5,668 bases of DNA from Candidatus Coatesiibacteriota bacterium. GTDB taxonomy: Bacteria; B130-G9. The position numbers and the translations under genes are program-made. The notes under the pieces are model-generated. The model was not told the origin of the DNA, did no database searches, and worked only from the letters and a program-made list of their open reading frames with translations. The stretch covers positions 1-5,668 of the forward strand of contig QMNL01000137.1 of assembly GCA_003647755.1 (NCBI GenBank). The letters run 5' to 3'. Below, one piece after another: positions 1-5,075 of this stretch (positions are counted from its first letter, which is position 1; each line of letters begins with the position of its first letter).

Positions 1-21
1 GGAAAGAGATGAAGCTGTCTA

Positions 22-53
22 TTGGAGCGCGGCGTCAAGCCGCCGCACTCCAA
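22..53. repeat. Imperfect 13-bp inverted repeat (hairpin)
   Basis: Arms 22-34 and 41-53 pair at 12 of 13 positions, with one C/A mismatch (28 against 47) and a 6-base loop (TCAAGC). The inner half of the stem is almost all G and C. No T-run follows on either strand, so it is not a standard intrinsic terminator, although it could still end or stabilise the transcript of a gene left of the window. Its form (unit-length GC-rich palindrome flanked by TTGGAG/CTCCAA) is like the dispersed intergenic palindromes of some uncultured bacterial genomes. Only one copy is present here, so dispersal cannot be shown. Confidence 0.75.
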
Positions 54-104
54 AGGGCTAGAACCATCTGCGTCAATCTGATTATTAGGGGCCTCTCTGT
101 GCCC

Positions 105-134
105 TTGTCAGCGCAGCACCAACTACAGTAGTAT
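105..134 (+). promoter_or_regulatory. Candidate sigma-70-type promoter for the ligase-acyltransferase operon
   Basis: TTGTCA at 105-110 matches the -35 consensus at five of six positions. TAGTAT at 129-134 matches the -10 consensus at four of six, with an 18-bp spacer. It would start transcription near position 141, about 50 bases before the ATG of the first gene. This is a consensus match by eye only; similar matches arise by chance. Confidence 0.35.
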
Positions 135-176
135 CTGCCCATTGTGGCGTCTGCGCTTTTTGATTGGTGATAGTTG

Positions 177-186
177 AAGGGAGGAG
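177..186 (+). promoter_or_regulatory. Shine-Dalgarno that fixes the start of the AMP-dependent ligase
   Basis: AAGGGAGGAG lies 5 bases before the ATG at 192. The same reading frame opens at a TTG at 174, but that start would place this strong ribosome binding site inside the coding region and has no comparable site of its own. The ATG at 192 is therefore preferred. Confidence 0.8.
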
Positions 187-191
187 CAGCC

Positions 192-1688
192 ATGCATCCG
201 GGTAAATTACTGATTAAGACGGCTAGTGAGGTTCCAGACAAGCTCGCAGTGATCGAGGATGAGAGGCGGGTAACGAACAAAGAACTCTTGACGAGGGCGA
301 CGGTTCTCGCAGCTCGCCTGCGCGAGCAGGGCTGCGGGAAGGGCTGTGCTGTCGTGTTGTTCTTACCTAATTCCATAGAGTTTGTCGTTAGCTATTTTGC
401 CGTAATGCTTTTGGGTGGAGTTGTTGCGCCGGCTGACGTTCGGTTGGCTGCTCCTGAACTCGCCGCGTTTATCGGCGCAACGAGGCCCGGGGCAGTATTG
501 ACTACGGCTCAACATAAGCAGGTTGCCAATGATGCCGCGGGCCGGCTTGCGTTTGATGTCGAGGTGGTTGACGTGCGCGGCCTGCTTGACGGTGCCGAGG
601 GGATGGACAGCTCAGTGGATGGTTTTGAGGTTGAGGGGGTTTTGCCCGGGGACGATGCGCTCTACCTCGGAACTTCGGGCACGACCGGGGCGCGGCACGT
701 AGTCGTTCTCACCTACTCGCAGCTCGACCTGTTTCCAGAGACGATGCACGCCGTCCTGGATACCTCGGAGTCCGAAGTCATAGGGATGATCCTCCCGATG
801 TCGCACATATCAGGCCCAATCGTCTGCAACGAGGCGGTGCTTCGGCGCAATCCGATCGTGCTCCTAGATGTTTCACAGCCTGAAAAGGCGATTTCAATGA
901 TCGAAAGGCACAAAGTTACTTGGTTCCATGGGGTTCCAGCGATATTTCAGGTCATTTTCCGGCAGGCCAAGGGACAGCCCTCGCGGCTTCGCTCCCTGCG
1001 GTTCGTGGCGATGATGGGGACCATTGTGCCAGTGCCGGTGCTCAGGGAGTTCAGTGAGTGTGCTCCCAATACGGCTGTCCTTCAGGGCTACGGGGCGACG
1101 GAGACGTCGCCGTTGGTGCTGCTAATGAGGACAGAGGATGCACGGCGGAAGATCGGCAGCGTTGGGAAGCCCACGCCTCGGTGCGAGGTCAAGGTGGTTG
1201 ACGATGGGGGGCAGGAGCTTCCGGCGGGGCAGATTGGCGAGATAGTAGTGAGGGGGCCGCATGTGATGAAGGGCTATCTCAACGACCCCAAGGCGACGGC
1301 GGAGGTCATCAAGGACGGCTGGTATCACACGCGGGATGCTGGGTATTTTGATGACGAGGGCTTTTTCTACATCGTTGGCAGAAAGGACGACATGATAATC
1401 ACCGGCGGGTTGAACGTCCATCCCGGGGAGGTTGAGAACGTGCTTTTGGAGCACCCGGCCGTGTTTGAGGCGGCTGTTTTTGCCGTTCCTCACAAGTTGA
1501 GGGGGGTGATTCTCAAGGCCGCGGTCGTGCTGAAGTCCGGTTACCGGACGAAGGAGGGCGAGATTCTGACATTCTGCCGCGAGCGGTTGGCGGATTTCAA
1601 GGTGCCCAGGCAGATCGAGTTCCGCGAGGCTCTGCCGAGGACCAAAATGGGCAAGATCGACAGGCGCTCGCTCACCGCGCAGGCTTGA
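192..1688 (+). CDS. AMP-dependent acyl-CoA/acyl-ACP synthetase-like ligase (class I adenylate-forming)
   Basis: This 498-residue protein should activate a carboxylic acid with ATP to an acyl-adenylate and pass it to CoA or a carrier-protein thiol in the cytoplasm. Length and motif order fit the ANL superfamily. The phosphate loop TSGTTG is at 161-166, the A5 motif GYGATET at 299-305, and the A7 region HTRD at 379-382 with the ribose-binding Asp382. The hinge region GRKDDMI is at 396-402, and the C-terminal A10 motif PRTKMGKIDR at 482-491 carries the expected catalytic Lys488. Two places depart from consensus: the phosphate loop continues A-R-H-V where x-P-K-G is usual, and A7 reads TRD for TGD. 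The substrate cannot be read from the sequence; the closest feel is a medium/long-chain fatty acid or aryl-acid ligase. It starts at the ATG with a strong ribosome site and is followed 46 bp later by an acyltransferase gene, probably co-transcribed. Confidence 0.9.
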   Translation: MHPGKLLIKTASEVPDKLAVIEDERRVTNKELLTRATVLAARLREQGCGKGCAVVLFLPNSIEFVVSYFAVMLLGGVVAPADVRLAAPELAAFIGATRPGAVLTTAQHKQVANDAAGRLAFDVEVVDVRGLLDGAEGMDSSVDGFEVEGVLPGDDALYLGTSGTTGARHVVVLTYSQLDLFPETMHAVLDTSESEVIGMILPMSHISGPIVCNEAVLRRNPIVLLDVSQPEKAISMIERHKVTWFHGVPAIFQVIFRQAKGQPSRLRSLRFVAMMGTIVPVPVLREFSECAPNTAVLQGYGATETSPLVLLMRTEDARRKIGSVGKPTPRCEVKVVDDGGQELPAGQIGEIVVRGPHVMKGYLNDPKATAEVIKDGWYHTRDAGYFDDEGFFYIVGRKDDMIITGGLNVHPGEVENVLLEHPAVFEAAVFAVPHKLRGVILKAAVVLKSGYRTKEGEILTFCRERLADFKVPRQIEFREALPRTKMGKIDRRSLTAQA

Positions 1689-1734
1689 CGGCAAACGCTC
1701 TTTTCGATGATCTTGTGGCCCTGCCGAGGCGCTG

Positions 1735-2682
1735 ATGCGATTGAAGAGGCGGTTTAGGAAGGCTCGTAAACGGCTGGTCCGGGCGGCGAAAATCTGGACG
1801 GGGCGGCAGTTGCTCAGGGCGGTTCTTGGCGTGTTGCCTCGATTGCCGTTAGGGTGGATCGAGCGGCTTTCAGAGTGGGCGGGCAATATCGCCTGGCACG
1901 TGAGGAAGAGCGATTGGCGGCGTGCGCTTGGCAACATGAGGCTTGCCCTGCCAGATCTATCAGCGGAAGAGCGGGTCGAAATATGTAAGCGAGTCGCCCG
2001 TAACTTGGCCAGGAACGCCCTCGATCTTGTTTGGTTCGTGGGGCACCCGGACCAGGTCTCTAACTTGGTCCGGCTGGAGGGGCTGGAACACATCCGTAGC
2101 GCTCTTAGTAAGGGCAAGGGAGTCGTAGTTCTCAGCGCACACTTTGGCAATTTTATGATGTTATGTCTCAGACTTGCCACGGAGGACTTCCCGTTCTCGG
2201 CGGTCATCAACATGCCAAAGGACCCCAAGACCGCCGCCATATTCAAGAGGTGCCAGGAGGGCTTTGGGATGCATCCGATCGACCGCAGCCCCCAGTGGGC
2301 ATCGTTCAGGGAATGCCTGAAGCGCCTCAACAATGGCGAGGTGGTCTGCCTGATAATGGACGAGGAGGCCAGGAAGGGCGGCGTCTTCGTTGACTTCTTC
2401 GGCTACCAGGTCCCGACACCAAAAGGCCCAGCTGCACTGGCCATTCGGTCTGGGGCGGAGGTGGTGCCAGCATTTGCATATAACCTGCCGGGAGGGAGGC
2501 AGAAGATCGTCGTCCAGCCTTCTCTGGACATGCCCAGCGACTACAACGACGAATCCGTTCGCCAGGCAACAGCCGTTATGACGAAGGCGATAGAGGCCGT
2601 GGTTCGGAAGGACCCCGAACAGTGGAGCTGGATATCGCACAGGTGGAGGAAGCGGCTTGTTAAGGACAACAACGTCAGCTAA
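1735..2682 (+). CDS. LpxL/HtrB-type lysophospholipid/lipid A acyltransferase family protein
   Basis: This 315-residue protein belongs to the lipid A biosynthesis acyltransferase family, whose members move an acyl chain from ACP or CoA onto a lipid at the cytoplasmic face of the inner membrane. A very basic N-terminus (1-25) is followed by a hydrophobic stretch at about 26-55 that could anchor it. The family blocks appear in order: SAHFGNF at 134-140, a GFGM block at 177-180, the GEVVCLIMDEEARKGGVFVD region at 201-220, TPKGPA at 228-233, VVPAF at 243-247 and the C-terminal EQWSWISHRW at 295-304. The catalytic HX4(D/E) motif is altered: His136 is present but the sixth position is Met141. This may mark a divergent subgroup or a changed mechanism. 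The start ATG has GAGG five bases upstream. It sits 46 bp after the AMP-dependent ligase with no terminator between, suggesting a shared pathway. The acceptor lipid is unknown, so no lpx name is given. Confidence 0.88.
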   Translation: MRLKRRFRKARKRLVRAAKIWTGRQLLRAVLGVLPRLPLGWIERLSEWAGNIAWHVRKSDWRRALGNMRLALPDLSAEERVEICKRVARNLARNALDLVWFVGHPDQVSNLVRLEGLEHIRSALSKGKGVVVLSAHFGNFMMLCLRLATEDFPFSAVINMPKDPKTAAIFKRCQEGFGMHPIDRSPQWASFRECLKRLNNGEVVCLIMDEEARKGGVFVDFFGYQVPTPKGPAALAIRSGAEVVPAFAYNLPGGRQKIVVQPSLDMPSDYNDESVRQATAVMTKAIEAVVRKDPEQWSWISHRWRKRLVKDNNVS

Positions 2683-2805
2683 CGGTCTGGGGGGCTTTTG
2701 CCGGACTGGCATTTGCGACTGATTGGCGCTCGGAACCTTTTCCCTCATTTGGTGTTTCGCTACACATGTTGAACGACGTGGCAAGTGCAAGAGGAGTGTA
2801 AGGTA

Positions 2806-2850
2806 TTGGCTCAAGAAATGAGATCGATTGGGGAGGTCGAGCCAAAGTGA
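2806..2850 (+). CDS. Possible 14-codon leader peptide overlapping the marC start
   Basis: A short frame opens at TTG 2806, with GAGGAG at 2791-2796 nine bases upstream, and also has an ATG at 2818. It reads MAQEMRSIGEVEPK and ends at TGA 2848-2850, which overlaps the GTG start of the membrane-protein gene (GTGA, 2847-2850). Such an overlap is typical of translational coupling. The peptide contains no run of a single amino acid that would suggest an attenuator. It is far too short for coding statistics, and the downstream gene has its own good ribosome site, so this is tentative. Confidence 0.2.
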   Translation: MAQEMRSIGEVEPK

Positions 2851-3500
2851 GCCCGATAGTTTATTTCGTGAAAATTTTCGTAGCGCTGTTTGCGATCATA
2901 AACCCCATTGGCGCGGTGCCGATCTTTGTGTCGCTGTCGCAGGGGCGCGACTATGACGAGGTTCGACGAATACCCAAAAGGACGGCGGTGGCGGTCTGCG
3001 CGGTTCTGATGGTATCCGCGTTTCTCGGTCAGCGTATTTTGGCCTTTTTCGGGGTGGGCATACCGGCCTTCAGGATAGGCGGCGGCATCCTGATTCTCCT
3101 GATTGCCATTGCCATGGTTCGTGCTCGCCAGCCCAGGTCGAAGTACACGCCGCACGAGGCGACCGAGAGTGCCGAGAAAGAGGATATTGCTGTCGTTCCA
3201 CTGGCCATCCCCCTGCTTGCAGGGCCTGGTGCCATCAGCACGGTGATCCTCCAAGAACAACACTCGCCCGGGTCTGCATATATGCTGATCATGATCGGGA
3301 CGATCCTGCTGATAGGAGCGGCCATCTACCTCCTGTTTAGGATCGGCGCCCCGCTGGCCAAGCGCCTCGGCAGGACGGGGATCAACATATTCACTCGGAT
3401 AATGGGCCTGATGCTTGCGGCGATGGCGGTTGAGTTCATCACCAGTGGCCTTGCTGAGACATTCCCCCTGCTCACGGTGGTTAGTCCTGCGAGTCCGTAG
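2847..3500 (+). CDS. MarC-family (UPF0056) integral membrane protein
   Basis: This 217-residue protein is mostly hydrophobic and fits the usual length of the MarC family (roughly 200-220). The family signatures are clear: NPIGAVPIF at 19-27 in the first membrane segment and PLAIPLLAGPGAIST at 118-132 in the fourth. About six membrane segments can be drawn: 4-30, 46-65, 69-92, 116-136, 142-165 and 181-205. A polar, charged loop lies at about 93-114 (RARQPRSKYTPHEA followed by ESAEKED). The protein should sit in the inner membrane. The family's biochemical role is not settled; early links to multiple antibiotic resistance in E. coli were not upheld, and a transporter role is only presumed. The start is GTG, supported by GGGGAGGT at 2830-2837 nine bases upstream and by its placement just before the first membrane segment. 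It is separated from both neighbours by more than 130 bp, so it is probably its own transcription unit. Confidence 0.92.
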   Translation: MSPIVYFVKIFVALFAIINPIGAVPIFVSLSQGRDYDEVRRIPKRTAVAVCAVLMVSAFLGQRILAFFGVGIPAFRIGGGILILLIAIAMVRARQPRSKYTPHEATESAEKEDIAVVPLAIPLLAGPGAISTVILQEQHSPGSAYMLIMIGTILLIGAAIYLLFRIGAPLAKRLGRTGINIFTRIMGLMLAAMAVEFITSGLAETFPLLTVVSPASP

Positions 3501-3514
3501 CGGCTGATGCCGTT
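3499..3514 (+). other. Small hairpin at the marC stop codon
   Basis: CGGC (3501-3504) and GCCG (3509-3512) pair around a TGAT loop, extended by a G-U and an A-U pair to 3499 and 3514. Only two Ts follow, so if it acts in termination it is weak. It starts within the TAG stop codon. Confidence 0.3.
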
Positions 3515-3517
3515 CGT

Positions 3518-3536
3518 AGGTCGCAGATTGCAACCT
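3518..3536. other. 19-bp imperfect palindrome, possible operator or hairpin
   Basis: AGGT-C-GCA-GAT-TGC-A-ACCT pairs at seven of eight positions around a 3-base centre. It is placed in the gap before the sigma-54 activator gene and about 15 bp upstream of the weak -35 candidate at 3551. Its size suits a dimeric repressor site as well as a small RNA hairpin. No regulator can be named. Confidence 0.3.
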
Positions 3537-3550
3537 TTAGGCGCCACGTC

Positions 3551-3579
3551 TTGATTCTCCGGCTTTCCTTTGCTATTCT
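3551..3579 (+). promoter_or_regulatory. Weak candidate sigma-70-type promoter for the sigma-54 activator gene
   Basis: TTGATT (3551-3556) and TATTCT (3574-3579) each match the consensus at four of six positions, with an ideal 17-bp spacer. The predicted start lies near 3586, about 55 bases before the ATG. The rest of the 139-bp gap shows only the two small hairpins and the ribosome site GGGAGG at 3631-3636. Confidence 0.25.
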
Positions 3580-3639
3580 TCGATACGATATAGCAGAGCA
3601 GTTTGCAGTGTTGCGGATCGCAGCTCGACAGGGAGGCTG

Positions 3640-4980
3640 ATGAGACAAAAAGATCAGAAGCACATCGAGGTCATACTCGACTCGATCACCGATGGGGTCT
3701 TCACGGTCGATCTCCAATTCCGCATCACGCTGTTCAACCGCGCAGCGGAGCGAATAACGGGCGTCTCACGCGAGGATGCGGTTGGAAGGCCATGCTGGGA
3801 GGTGCTGCGGGCGACAATCTGCGAGTCGGACTGCGCGCTCCGACAGACCATGAAGACGGGGAAGCCGGTTTTGTGCAAGGCGTTGTTTATGATCAACTCC
3901 ACCGGCGAGAGGGTCCCCTTGAGCGTCTCGACGGCTGTCTTGCGGGACGATGATGGCAATGTAATCGGCGGCGTTGAGACGTTCCGGGACCTCAGCCTCG
4001 TTGAGGAGCTGAAGAAGCAGGTCGAGCAGCGCTACACCTTCTCCGATATGATCAGCCAGAACAAGGAGATGTTGGAGCTTTTCAACATCCTGCCGGCCGT
4101 GGCTGAGAGCGACAGCGCCGTCCTCATCGAGGGCGAGAGCGGCACAGGAAAGGAGCTCTTGTGTAGGGCGATCCATGACCTGAGCCCGCGCCGGGACAAG
4201 GCGCTAGTGGTTGTCAATAGCGGTGCGCTGCCGGACACGCTCCTGGAATCGGAGCTCTTCGGCCACAAGAAAGGGGCGTTCACGGATGCCACCTCAGACC
4301 GCAAGGGGCGCTTCGCCCTGGCCGATGGAGGCACTTTATTCCTCGATGAAATCGGCGAGATCTCTCCCTCTATGCAGGTCAGGCTCCTCCGTGTTGTGCA
4401 GGAGGGAACATACGAGCCGCTTGGCTCGTCAGAAACGATTCGGGCAGACGTCCGAATAATCGCAGCCACCAATCGTGATCTGAGGCAACTTGTCGAAAGA
4501 GGCGACTTCAGGCAGGACCTCTACTACCGAATAAACGTGGTTAACCTGCGACTCCCTCCACTTCGCGAGCGGCGCAAGGACATCCCGCTTCTAATCGAGC
4601 ACTTCATCACGCATTTCAACCGTCTGAAGGGCAAGAACATAGCAGGCATCTCGCCGGACGCCCTATCTGTCCTGATGAGATTTGACTTCCCCGGAAACAT
4701 CCGGGAACTGAAGAACGTTATCGAGCACGCATTCGTCCTGTGCAGCGGCAGAATTATCGAGCCGCAGCACTTACCAGTCTATCTCCAGCCCAAAACCGTC
4801 GCCAAGCCAACGTCCTATTCCGGCACACTGCGCGATGTCGAGGCGCGGCTGATCGTTGAGGCGCTCGAGCGCAACGGAGGCAACCGGCTGGCGACCGCCC
4901 GCGAGCTTGGCATCCACAAGACGACCCTTTGGCGCAAAATGCGTCGTTTGGGCCTGCTGGCAAGTGATCAAGAAACGTAA
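3640..4980 (+). CDS. Sigma-54-dependent transcriptional regulator (PAS, AAA+, Fis-type HTH)
   Basis: This 446-residue cytoplasmic protein is a bacterial enhancer-binding protein that would remodel sigma-54 RNA polymerase using ATP. Domain order: PAS at about 7-120, a short helical linker at 118-134, AAA+ at about 136-380 and a Fis-like DNA-binding helix-turn-helix at about 397-440. The AAA+ core looks active: Walker A GESGTGKE at 165-172, Walker B FLDEIGE at 234-240, sensor-I Asn278, likely arginine fingers Arg291 and Arg297 (FRQDLYYR) and sensor-II Arg355 in the PGNIREL block. The sigma-54 contact loop reads GAFTDA (212-217) instead of GAFTGA, keeping the key Phe and Thr. There is no receiver domain, so control is probably by a ligand or redox state sensed by PAS, which carries Cys52, Cys61 and Cys65 plus Cys79. 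The start ATG is preceded by GGGAGG only 3 bases away, a short spacing, but no other start fits the PAS domain. Its targets may include the downstream gene. Confidence 0.94.
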   Translation: MRQKDQKHIEVILDSITDGVFTVDLQFRITLFNRAAERITGVSREDAVGRPCWEVLRATICESDCALRQTMKTGKPVLCKALFMINSTGERVPLSVSTAVLRDDDGNVIGGVETFRDLSLVEELKKQVEQRYTFSDMISQNKEMLELFNILPAVAESDSAVLIEGESGTGKELLCRAIHDLSPRRDKALVVVNSGALPDTLLESELFGHKKGAFTDATSDRKGRFALADGGTLFLDEIGEISPSMQVRLLRVVQEGTYEPLGSSETIRADVRIIAATNRDLRQLVERGDFRQDLYYRINVVNLRLPPLRERRKDIPLLIEHFITHFNRLKGKNIAGISPDALSVLMRFDFPGNIRELKNVIEHAFVLCSGRIIEPQHLPVYLQPKTVAKPTSYSGTLRDVEARLIVEALERNGGNRLATARELGIHKTTLWRKMRRLGLLASDQET

Positions 4981-5001
4981 TTGAAGCACTGATACGCCGC
5001 C

Positions 5002-5047
5002 GTGCACTTGACAATCGAGCGATAGAATGGCCTCGTTAGTGCACTTG
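5002..5047 (+). repeat. Direct repeat pair GTGCACTTG, 37-bp period
   Basis: Identical 9-mers lie at 5002-5010 and 5039-5047 in the gap before the receiver-kinase gene. Each contains the self-complementary core GTGCAC, so each half could itself be a small palindromic protein site, or the two could pair with each other in RNA. The second copy overlaps the -12 part of the sigma-54-like promoter; the first would sit near -48 relative to its predicted start. Confidence 0.5.
5028..5043 (+). promoter_or_regulatory. Candidate sigma-54 (-24/-12) promoter for the receiver-kinase gene
   Basis: The site reads TGGC then CTCGTTAG then TGCA. It keeps the diagnostic GG (5029-5030) and GC (5041-5042) exactly 10 bases apart, and TGGC and TGCA agree with the consensus TGGCAC-N5-TTGCA at the outer positions; three bases after TGGC and one T before TGCA differ. 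Transcription would begin near 5054, leaving about 22 bases of leader that contain the ribosome site GGTGA (5066-5070). The gene for a sigma-54 activator lies directly upstream. A TTGACA at 5008-5013 and a TAGAAT at 5023-5028 are only 9 bp apart and do not make a normal sigma-70 promoter. Confidence 0.35.
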
Positions 5048-5075
5048 TGGGGCGATGATTTGATGGGTGAGCGCA

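Noticed and set aside
2..61. Open frame ending at TAG 59-61 that might be the C-terminus of an upstream gene
   Set aside because: Only 19 codons are visible, most of them within the hairpin; no motif supports coding.
35..376. A 113-codon minus-strand frame across the leader region and the start of the ligase gene
   Set aside because: No recognisable domain, overlaps the ribosome site and N-terminus of the ligase, and low-complexity composition.
1122..2333. A 403-codon open frame on the minus strand spanning the ligase-acyltransferase junction
   Set aside because: It lies opposite two well-recognised genes, its translation shows no family motif, and long antisense frames are expected in GC-rich coding DNA.
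2685..2706. Hairpin GTCTGG/CCGGAC just after the acyltransferase stop as a terminator
   Set aside because: The stem is six pairs with a wobble, the loop is 10 bases and no T-run follows.
3517..3532. Sigma-54-like site TAGG...TTGCA upstream of the activator gene
   Set aside because: GG and GC are 9 bases apart, not the required 10; a second candidate at 3561-3573 has the same fault.
5008..5028. TTGACA with TAGAAT as a sigma-70 promoter
   Set aside because: Both hexamers are good, but the spacer is only 9 bp, far below the 16-18 needed.
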